From Triatoma infestans (Eukaryota > Arthropoda > Insecta > Hemiptera > Reduviidae), in NCBI GenBank assembly GCA_011037195.1, contig JAAEAF010006078.1, positions 1 through 64,000 of the forward strand: DNA of 64,000 nucleotides, in the 5' to 3' direction. The notes under the pieces were generated by a model. It had not been told where the DNA came from. It did not search any database and was given only the letters and a program-made list of their open reading frames with translations. Position numbers and translations under genes: made by a program. Positions within the stretch are counted from its first letter, which is position 1. The number at the start of each line of letters is the position of its first letter. Positions 56,255 through 64,000 of this stretch are shown here, piece by piece.

Positions 56255-56470
56255 GTCTACTGCGATCAGAAAGATCTATTGTGCCCCCGAAGCCTTCTCA
56301 GTATCCTGCTGGCCTCCGAACAGTATTCTCTCTTTGCAGCCAGGCAGTGAGCTGTAGAGGCTACGAGGTAGGGAAAAAAATCTAAGGACATTACGGCTGA
56401 ACTCGAACCCAGAACGTCCGCATGGGAGTTTAGCGCGCTTAAACTAAGCAAATCCTTTCTCTTCCTACGG
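56255..56470 (-). mobile_element. SINE-A copy, reverse orientation
   Basis: On the minus strand the head reads 'gcgcgctaaactcccatgcg' and 'gacgttctgggttcgagttc' (B box GGTTCGAGTTC). The body is 'cctcgtagcctctacagctc' and 'ggcttcgggggcacaatagatctttc', matching the copy at 32873-33108. Confidence 0.7.
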
Positions 56471-56844
56471 CGGGTTTTCCAAGTATTGCTGTGTGATTTG
56501 ATCTGGAAGCAGATAAAAATAGGAGGTATGGTAGGGGTAGGCTGGAAGTGGGGATGGCCATTTCTACACAGATCTTGGCATCCGCCCACCCACCTGTGAA
56601 GGTTTAGATTAGATTCTGTGGGGGTTAGCTATTGAAAGCTTACGCCACCGCGACCCCTATTGTGGCACCCAATAAACTACGAGTGCCCTCTCCAGTCCTG
56701 TCTGTTTATTTAGACTTAGGAGTCTAAAAGGAGTATTTTCAGTTACTGCAACAGCTTACGAAATCTATTGCTTTCACTTAATCCTAGTCAGTGGACTCCG
56801 GAAATACAGGTTTTGTGTTGCCTGATACAAACAAAAAACTTCGT
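56471..56844. other. Unassigned intergenic stretch
   Basis: Moderate GC with a 'gattagattctgtggggg' word that could be a further SINE-A tail. No gene seen. Confidence 0.3.
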
Positions 56845-56906
56845 GAATGGTCTGTGTGTGAGTTAGAGATAGTTACCGTGAAAACCTGCTTCTTTTTGTA
56901 GTCATC

Positions 56907-56936
56907 GACCAGTTTTGGGCGTTCGCCCATCATCAG
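56907..56936 (-). ncRNA. Hammerhead-like motif, left arm (broken: G12 to A)
   Basis: Minus strand CTGATGA, TGGGCGAACGCCC, AAAACTGGTC. Loss of the catalytic G should abolish cleavage. Confidence 0.45.
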
Positions 56937-57057
56937 GATGTTTTTGTCAACAACCTGTGATAAACATAGACTTGCACAAATATAGCACAAAAAAAAACAG
57001 TGTCATAACAGAGATGTGTGCAAGTCTATGTTATCACAGTTTTTTGACAAAAACATC

Positions 57058-57087
57058 CTGATGATGGGCGAACGCCCAAAACTGGTC
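57058..57087 (+). ncRNA. Hammerhead-like motif, right arm (same breaks)
   Basis: Plus strand CTGATGA, TGGGCGAACGCCC, AAAACTGGTC. Identical to the left arm, including the G-to-A and C-to-T changes. Confidence 0.45.
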
Positions 57088-57130
57088 GATGACCACAAAA
57101 AGAAGCAGACTATCACGGAAAATATCTCTG

Positions 57131-58300
57131 ATGCTCTCCAACTCTGTGGAATCAACCACAACAGTATGTGTGTTTGTCAACAGAATATCTCAAAAACGAA
57201 TTATCGCAGGAAGCTCAAACTTGGTATTACGTTTTAGTATTACTACCGCATCAGACACTAAGGTTGCGGACAAAATCTATCAACCCCATCAAGTCCCAAC
57301 TGGGACTTTACTGAACTTTTTTTCTTCAGTTTTTCGCGATTTTGTTCAAAAACAGCACCAACGATTTTCTATAAACTTAGTATACTATCTATACACATAA
57401 ATACCTATCACTTTTATTTGAAACATTTTTTTGGGAAAAATGATTTTTTGGGGGGTTTTGGAGGGAACAACTTTCCCAACGTTAAAATTCCCTTCAGTAA
57501 AATTTAAATTTTGTTATTGTATAACTGGAGTAAGAGAAAAATTTTTTTTTTTCTCCTAGTGTAAATTTAAATTTAAACTAACTGACAGACACCCCAATAC
57601 CTCTTTAAAATAATTTTCTTTACTTTCTCTTACTCCTAGTAAGAGGAAGTATTATAATCGTGTCAAATTTTCGATATCGAGTTTTCATCGGATGTATCCG
57701 TTTTGAGGTCCCCTGAGTCCAAAAAAGTGGTTTTTAGCAAATGGTCTGTATGTGTGTGTATGTATGTAAACAGCATAGATCAAAAACAAAAAACCGTAGA
57801 AAGTTGAAACTTGATATTCCGTTTAGGTATCACCATGGGATCTGACAGTACGTTATCTGTCAAAATTCCTGAACGGAATTACCACTTTACTAGTTGGTTT
57901 TTTTACTTTTTTGCGATTTTCTCAAAAATGGCTCCGACGATTTTCTTTAAACTTGGTATATCAACTACACATACAAAGAGCTACAACTTTTATTTGAAAC
58001 ATTTCTCTGGAAAATTCATTTAGGGCACTTTTGGGGAGGGGTGGGTGCTAAAGTGCTATCTTAGTTCATTATACATTTCTACCATCTAACAAAATAAATT
58101 ACAAATAAATAGATGGCAAAAAATTCCGAGTTTTAAGAAAATTAGTAAACTGGAAGTGCGCTTTTACTGAACATTTGTTTCAGTTTTCGACGAACTCCAA
58201 CGAATTTCATCAAATTTGGTACACAACTCTAAAATTTTTCAATTACAATTTTGAAAACTGGAGTAAGAGAAAGTTGTGTGAGTGTTTCACACCAGATTTT
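57131..58300 (+). mobile_element. T-family copy with right terminus at 58258
   Basis: Two successive rounds of the internal unit ('cagaatatctcaaaaacga' to 'cttttatttgaaacattttt', then 'catagatcaaaaacaaaa' to 'cttttatttgaaacatttct') are followed by TAAGAGAAAGTTGTGTGAGTG, TTTCACACCAGA and a T-run (58263-58310). 'ctcttactcctagtaagagg' at 57635-57654 is a 20-nt near-palindrome that marks the beginning of the second unit. Confidence 0.6.
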
Positions 58301-58840
58301 TTTTTTTTGGCTGATACATGCCTACAGGATGGGTCATTTAATAGTAAAGTGAAAGCTTTGGGAACAGTACAGTGCCCAGTGTGATTGTGGCGTAGTAGAA
58401 GATAGGACCTGCACACTGTCTTCAACTGTCAGTTTTATGATGACTTGAGACAGCACTTGATCAGGATTGTGGGATCTTTACTGCAAGTGCATGATTCATG
58501 GCTCTTGCGTCATCCGGCGCTAAATGACTTTGCGATTAAAGTGTTTACACGAAGAAGAAGTGTAAGAATCTTCCAAGGCGAAAGTCAATCATCATGTGCC
58601 ACACTTAATTTATCGTTTTGGTATATTAATTATATTACGTACATAACTGTTGTTATTGTATGATTGTGATTCGTTATTGCTGTAACAGCTGAAGTTATGG
58701 TTAGCTGATTAAAGACCGTTATAACAATTCAAATTTGTGTTAATTTGTAGGTGCGTGTGCGTATGAGTGTGTAGTGTATGTGAGTGAGTGTATGTATGTA
58801 AATTCAAATTCTTAATAATAAGGTCAGTATGGGAAGAAAA
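58301..58840. other. Unassigned intergenic stretch
   Basis: No recognisable exon or transposon. Short TGTGAG-type repeats near 58750-58800. Confidence 0.3.
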
Positions 58841-58844
58841 ATTG

Positions 58845-59345
58845 CGATCTTCTCTGATAGTCAGGCCACACTAAAAGCTTCAGAACCGTACCGCATCAGA
58901 TTGAGGATTGTTAAGGAATGCCTTAACAAGAATTGGAGCCGGGGCACAAGAAGGCATTGAAGGAAACAAAGAGGACGACAGATTGGCAAAGCAGGGGCCT
59001 CACGAACACATAATGGTCCTGCGAGCCTTTTTGCGGCATCTCGTACAAAACCACGCCTTGGGGCCATTGAGAAATGGTCTACATGGAAACACACATTTGT
59101 ATTGAATAAACATTGCGGGGCAGAGGCACGCCAAAATTTTCTTAGAGGGTCCTTCAAAGGCGACCAAGCTATCTCCTTGGCAGAACAAAGTAGAGCTTAG
59201 GAGAATCACTGTCCTGGCCACAGGGCATTACCTTTTCAGGAAGCATCTACATAGTATGGGTCACACTGCGGGGATCCACTGTGTAGGAAATATGGCCAGA
59301 ACTTTACTGCATCAATAATGCTTCATGCAACAAACTTTGCTGGAT
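58845..59345 (+). mobile_element. LINE RNase H remnant
   Basis: Frames give KIAIFSDSQATLKASEPYRI (third catalytic Asp region of RNase H, 58838-58895), then RAGAQEGIEGNKEDDRLAKQ ('G..GN..AD.LAK') and, further on, LAEQSRVELRRITVLATGHY then LFRKHLHSMGHT (linker before the cysteine tail). It has several frameshifts and is inactive. Confidence 0.7.
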
Positions 59346-59445
59346 TTGTGTAGAGTGCAATCTAGACAAAAGCTTAATCTAGGCATTGACATTTTTATCA
59401 TAACTTATTCTTTATTCTATCAATTTTAATCATAGCTTATTCTTG

Positions 59446-61960
59446 TTATGCTTCAATATCTGCAACCATAGCTGCTACAGTCTCAGCAATCCAGTCTATT
59501 ATTAGCTGCAATTCACTTTCACTGGTTAACTTAGCTAAGAGCATTGCTTTTATTTCGGTCAAGCACTTTTCAATAAATAGCAGCTCATTCTGCAAAAAAA
59601 GTATAACATTCATATTAATAAGCAATATTTCCAACTATGTCAAAAATGAACAATGAAATAAACATTAGTTTTATACTGCCTGATGTGAAACACTCATACC
59701 ATTTTCTCTTATTCTAATTAATACAATTTTATCCTGAAATTTTCTATAAAATTGCAACGTTTAGTTGGACTGGCCATATGGTGGGGATTTTACTTGTATA
59801 CCTGAACTAGTGGAATGTACTATGTCAAAACTAACAAAGCTTGTTCAAATTTAAAGTAACTGACAGACCCCCCAATACTCTAGCAAAATCAATTTTTTCA
59901 GAAAATATTTCAGATAAAATTGATAATGCGCATAGTTAGCACACGAAGTTTAACGAAAATCGTTGGAGCCGTTTTCGAATAAATTACGAAAAACTGGAGA
60001 AAAAAAAAATTCAATAAAGTCGCACTTTCGGTTTATGGATTTTGCCCGATAGTATCTTAAACAGAATACAGTATGAAGTTCAAAAAAACCACTCACCTTT
60101 GTCCATTCAAAATGCAGTAACGCTAATGCATGACTTTCTAAATCGTTAATCGTCAAGTAATTCTGCGATACCAATGCTATTAGCAGCGTAGCAAATGCTT
60201 TTGGTATATCTGGTTGGGATTTTGATGCAATCGTAGCTTCTCTAACGACTTCCATACGGAATAATGGCTGCTGAGATATGATATCCTTGTTGACGCTTGA
60301 AAAACAATCAGATAAACGTATCGCTAGTGGCCAATTTAACGCTTTCGGATAATTCAATACTGGAACAGAAAAGGACAAATATAGATATATATATTGACTA
60401 TGCTTTGGCCTGGTTTATCATACTATTAGTAGGCAAGGGAAACTTGGGAAACTGTATCCCAGCCAGTTATGGAGATATGGAAGTAACATTCCGGTAACTA
60501 CATTAGACTGTAGTGTTCAAAGAGTTGTGACTATTGTATCATCGGCAAGCAATGGAAGCAATCTAAACCCAAAAGATTCATAGAAATCCAGAAATTCCCA
60601 AGATTACAAAATGGATTACACCACCTGTTTCTATACTAATAATAAAAATCTGGTGTGAAACACTCCACACGGGTGATTGATTATACATTAATATTTAAGG
60701 CTTCGTTATTTATTAATTTTATAAAGTACATGTTTTAGTATCCCTTGAAAATGACACGTGAAGTGTTGAAACGTTGGGAAACATTATAGTTTAAAAAAGA
60801 AAATAAATATAATATTGTGGCTGGATAAAGGTTCATTAAACATCCCTAAGAAGTATATAAGTATTAACAGCTTATATAAAAACCAGCTAAAGCACTCCAC
60901 ACGACTTATCATGTTATTATTCGACTGTGGGAAGGAGCCAAACACTACGCTATCTTACCAAAGCCCCACTGAGCCCAAAAGCTAGTCGAAAGAAAAACAA
61001 CAACAAACCGGGCCTAGAACAAAAATCCAGAGGCGGGGATATAACCCATCTGAGATTCGCAGCAGTCGAATAAATCGGACCATAATCTTAAAGGGAAATA
61101 ATAGCCTAAGCTCTTCCACAGATATCCTGTTCCGACCAAGGGTCCAGAACCTAATTTCCTCACAACCCAAGGAATCTCATAAGATGGATGGGTGTTTCTT
61201 CCTCTGTCTTATAGACTCTACAAAAGCAGCTGGCATGAGCCCCATAACGTACAGGTGTCTCCTTAAACCACAATGGGATCCAACCAGGTGCGTGAGAGAG
61301 GTCCGTGAAAGACACAGCAACATCTCATAATAGCCCTATCAGGCTGCAATGAGCATCTTACACTCCCTGTAATCCACTATGTTCATCCATAGGGATGAAT
61401 GCTGTAAAACTATCCAGGACTGGAAACTTGAAAATCGCAGTTCCGGGTAAACCATATATTATACTGAAGTGGTACTATAGAGTAAAGCATAACGCTACGA
61501 TAACGAAAATCGTGTGACTGTTTCACACCGGAATTAGAGTACTCTGTGTGCAACAACTGATCAAAATTTTCTATCTAAAATAGGGTAAGACCTTACTGGG
61601 CGACCTTTGTTATATCTAGATTTAATCTACAATAAGTCACTTATACATAAAAATACTAAGTGCCATACTTATAGCAAACGACAAATTCCAGATAATTTGT
61701 CCAAATGTTTCAAAATGCAGCATGTTGCAATCATTTTTGGTAAATTCACTGATTTTATCCAATAACTGGGTAAGTTTCTGTGTATCCAAGGTTTCCAGTG
61801 TTTTTCCTTGGAGATTTTCATGAAGAAGCTGGAAAAAATAAACATAAAGACAAATTAAGATATAAGTCTCAAGCTTTTGAGGAATATGCGCCCAGGCTAG
61901 GGCGAGACCAATCTGGAATGAGTTAGCCAATATTACATATAGCGAGTCTAGCGTTGATGT

Positions 61961-61999
<39 letters not shown>

Positions 62000-62488
62000 G
62001 ATATATATATATATATATTATATATATATCAACTTATCTTACACCTTGCAAAATCTAACTTAAATAGGACGTGTCCTATGAACGCAGCTTATATAAAGGA
62101 AGATAGCAGTCTGTTAAGTGTAAGTTAAGATTAGTAATATGATTATAGCTCACACAAAGTGAATCTATGCCAAACTAGGACAATACAAGCTTAGATAGGC
62201 CTTAGATATTATATAGCTGTTTATAGTTTAAAGTGATTATATCTTCTACAGCTTCTACTCTTAACCCCTACAGACCAAATCTGGCTTACAAGGGCGTGTA
62301 GAGCCTCAACACTTAGCCGCAATCGCCTACTTTACAAAGGAGACTCTTAGCCCAAATTTTGTCAATTCCTAGCCCACTTTAGTAGACTATTGTAGGTTTC
62401 TTATTAGTACCTTCAGTTAATAAATGTAAAAAAAAAACAACCTACATACCGTTAATTCACCAATTCTTCCTTCTAAATCCTGGGCCAT
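59446..62488 (-). CDS. Unrecognised 201-aa helical protein, four exons
   Basis: I do not recognise the family. The gene model rests on splice logic. ATG at 62488 begins a 39-nt exon (62488-62450, MAQDLEGRIGELT) with donor GTATGT. Exon 2 is 61828-61669 (LLHENLQGKTLETLDTQK..., FGQIIWNLSFA) with donor GTATGG. Exon 3 is 60359-60097 (LNYPKALNWPLAIRLSDC, IPKAFATLLIALVSQNYL, LESHALALLHFEWTK) with donor GTGAGT. Exon 4 is 59589-59446 (NELLFIEKCLTEIKAMLLA, IDWIAETVAAMVADIEA, stop). Phases 0, 1 and 0 fit without any shift, and all acceptors follow pyrimidine tracts. The composition is leucine/alanine/isoleucine-rich with regular heptad-like spacing, no signal peptide and no transmembrane stretch in the joined form, so a soluble all-alpha (perhaps ARM/HEAT-like) protein is likely. 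It is head-to-head with the exon at 63219. The exon 2 donor is the least certain point. Confidence 0.55.
59665..60065 (-). mobile_element. T-family fragment in intron 3 of the unrecognised gene
   Basis: The left terminus CCTGATGTGAAACACTCATAC with CATTTTCTCTTA at 59680-59710 is followed by 'cgaaaatcgttggagccgtttt' and 'aaagtcgcactttcggtttatg'. It stops about 30 nt before the exon 3 donor. Confidence 0.55.
60643..61535. mobile_element. T-family element with both termini, carrying a LINE tail
   Basis: The left end AAATCTGGTGTGAAACACTC at 60647 and the right end ATCGTGTGACTGTTTCACAC at 61509-61528 (with CGGA outside) are inverted. The inside contains a PLE-like word ('tcccttgaaaatgacacg', 'gttgaaacgttggg' at 60750-60782) and the LINE remnant at 60960-61440. 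Confidence 0.5.
60960..61440 (-). mobile_element. LINE 3' tail remnant
   Basis: This is the reverse-complement partner of the copy at 1-410. On the minus strand: 'gacagaggaagaaacaccca' (EEET tail), 'tccatcttatgagattcc', 'ttgggttgtgaggaaattag', 'ggtcggaacaggatatct' and 'agagcttaggctattatttcc'. Confidence 0.6.
61960..62035 (+). repeat. (CT)n/(TA)n microsatellite
   Basis: About 12 CT dinucleotides pass into (TA)n runs interrupted by 'gata'. It lies in intron 1 of the unrecognised gene. Confidence 0.9.
62040..62440. other. Intron 1 of the unrecognised gene, weakly repetitive
   Basis: Words such as 'taagttagg', 'cttagataggcc' and 'agctta' recur loosely, suggesting an eroded minisatellite. No exon seen. 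Confidence 0.3.
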
Positions 62489-63218
62489 TACTTCATCTAA
62501 TCACAACTCACTGTTAAATTTTGTGAATAGTGATTCACTGCCATCTTGTAATATTCATAAAACTATTATAGTGCATTTTTTATCATAATAAAACAGATAA
62601 TACAATTCCAGTTTACTTTTTTTGGATAACAGTAGAAGCGAAGGTTTCAATGCTAGGTTAACTATCTTTCAAAGTAATAATTTATAAGAATTCTTTTAAA
62701 ATATACTTTGAATTTTTAATAAAATTTTTATTATTAAGAATTCTATGTATGCATATTTAAAAAAAAATAATAAATTTTACATAAGTTACTTAGGCAATTT
62801 TTTTTTATTGTAACAGTCTGTTAAGGTTTCAGAGCTAGGTTACACTAGGTCTTTCAACACTGGTGAGATTTCAATTTGATATTTTCTTATTTTTTTCAAT
62901 TTTAATCCAACGTCTTCGAAGGTATTTAAAAAATATTTTATGATTTTAGTTTTATATATTAAAACTATTTATATTTCAAATTCTTTTTCATTTTACCCAA
63001 AAAAAATATTTTAATGAGTAATATGGTATTTTTGAAATTTATAATTAAATCCTAAATCACTACACAAAAATATCACTTGCATTAAATAGAATTTGCGGCG
63101 CTGTATAGTCATTTTTTTATTAAAAAAAAAAAAAAATTGATTACAACTGATTTATTTCTTTCCCATATTTTTTATATTATTGTATTTGAAATCTGAAATT
63201 TGTTACATTTTTCTACAG
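62489..63218. promoter_or_regulatory. Divergent intergenic region between two head-to-head genes
   Basis: About 730 bp of AT-rich DNA between the ATG at 62488 (minus) and the putative exon at 63219 (plus). 'aggtta.ctaggt' and 'tttcaa(t)gctagg' words near 62648 and 62826 are weakly duplicated ('aaggtttca.agctaggttaactatct' and 'aaggtttcagagctaggttacactaggtct'). No promoter element can be named. Confidence 0.3.
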
Positions 63219-63280
63219 ATTAATCATTTAATTGTTGGAAGACGTCCAAAAATTCTGATAACCGGGGCATTACTAGGAAG
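63219..63280 (+). CDS. Possible exon of a Rossmann-fold (NAD-dependent epimerase/SDR-like) gene
   Basis: 'ttttctacag' precedes and 'gtaagtcg' follows a 62-nt open stretch: INHLIVGRRPKILITGALLG, then R split over the donor. 'PKILITGALLGRLG'-like sequence is what the first beta-strand and glycine loop of extended SDR enzymes look like (for example mitochondrial L-threonine 3-dehydrogenase, 'P.ILITG.LG.LG'). Upstream and downstream exons are not seen: the window ends 720 bp later in a T-family repeat. A chance match is possible. Confidence 0.3.
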
Positions 63281-63579
63281 GTAAGTCGCTCATTTAGCAT
63301 ATAAGTTGGGGCCCTTATAGATGGGCTCTGGATTTCAATTTATATTTACCCTGAGATTTAGGTAGTAATTATACTTATCATATTTTGTTATCCAAAAAAT
63401 TACTAGTTTGACTTGTCGAAAGAAATTTTCGGATCTTCGAGGTAACTAGAAGATGGTGATATCTTTTTTCTACTAGTTGGTATAGAGTCCACTCAGTATT
63501 CGAGTTACCTGTACGAACTATCGCGTGCCAAGTGGCATTCCTGAGGGGGGAACTTGCCCAGTATGTGGAACTTTCTCTT

Positions 63580-64000
63580 ACTCTCTTAGTAGGAGGAAGT
63601 ATTGCGATCGAAATTTGAGTTTTCTCCGGAAATACATGTTTTTGAGGACTTCTAAATTCGAAAAAAAATTCTGGTGTGAAAGAAGAAATTTTCCATAAAA
63701 ATTGCGACGTTTCAATATTTTAGTTGGGCTGGCCATGAAAATGGTTGTAGGGGTATTACTTTGTATACCTGCGCTACCTTATCTGAGCGCTCTATGTTAA
63801 AACCAAGAAAGTTTGTGCAAATTTAAACTAATTGTCTACAATATCTTTCTAAAATCACAAGAAAATCGTTGTAACCCTTTTCGAGAAAATTCCAAAAACT
63901 CAAAAACCTATTCTATAATAACACACTTCCGGTTAACAGATATTCTTCAAATTTGGCATTCTATCAATGTATGTAATGTGTTTTAAATATTATGTAAGTG
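63580..64000. mobile_element. T-family fragments at the window end
   Basis: 'ctcttactctcttagtaggaggaagtattgcgatcg' and 'ctccggaaatacatgttttt' are T-family internal words. At 63669 TTCTGGTGTGAAAG follows an A-run (a degraded left terminus). 'aatcgttgtaacccttttcg' and 'cacttccggttaacagat' follow to the end. Confidence 0.5.

Larger units (their letters stand above)
56845..57130. mobile_element. Foldback element, family A, both arms with the same broken motif
   Basis: The left arm (about 56870-56985: 'cgtgaaaacctgcttctttt', block, 'tgtttttgtcaa', 'catagacttgcacaa') is followed by the right arm (about 57008-57125: 'tgtgcaagtctatgttatcac', 'ttttgacaaaaaca', block, 'aaaaagaagcagactatcacgg'). The spacer is about 20 nt with an A-run. 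Both arms carry the same two differences from the 26.4-kb motif. Confidence 0.8.

Overview
This is a eukaryotic nuclear window, most likely from an arthropod and probably an insect. It is AT-rich and has GT-AG introns. The repeats are an arthropod-type mix: decayed RNase H-bearing LINEs, Penelope-like elements (PLEs), mariner, Tc1 and Tigger remnants and tRNA-derived SINEs. There is no bacterial gene organisation, CRISPR array or operon. Real genes are spread over many short exons, so almost every long open frame seen on its own is a transposon remnant or chance.

Seven host loci can be supported. (1) 426-3332 (+): the last three exons of a voltage-gated calcium channel alpha-2/delta subunit. 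(2) 14119-24171 (-): a complete ten-exon B56 (B') regulatory subunit of PP2A, 458 aa, widerborst/PPP2R5A-E type. (3) 30813-33854 (-): a four-exon p31comet (MAD2L1BP) homologue, about 260 aa. (4) 34757-44564 (+): a complete seven-exon RNF170 E3 ubiquitin ligase, 259 aa. (5) 52775-56033 (+): a complete nine-exon MFSD12-type transporter, 449 aa. (6) 59446-62488 (-): a phase-consistent four-exon gene for a 201-aa helical protein that I do not recognise. (7) 63219-63280 (+): one possible exon carrying a Rossmann-like glycine motif. p31comet/RNF170 and gene 6/gene 7 are each head-to-head. All seven are independent housekeeping or signalling genes; no shared pathway is implied.

The space between exons is dominated by repeats. 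The commonest is an apparently unclassified family, called T here. Its inverted ends read TCTGGTGTGAAACACTCACA and then a CTTTCTCTTA box, always with the outer edge against an A/T run. Several T ends lie within about 50 nt of host splice sites.

The second theme is a set of hairpin (foldback) elements at about 26.3, 45.6-46.1, 46.4-46.7, 47.1 and 56.9 kb, with half-copies at 20.5 and 37.9 kb. Their arms carry a 30-nt sequence that fits a minimal type I hammerhead ribozyme: CTGANGA, a stem-loop, then GAAACCGGTC. This is the motif type known from PLE terminal repeats. Three copies are intact, the rest carry core defects, and arms of one hairpin share private changes. I regard this as the most interesting structure in the window.

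The third theme is that most larger introns and one intergenic gap hold their own degenerate minisatellite, each built from a different unit.
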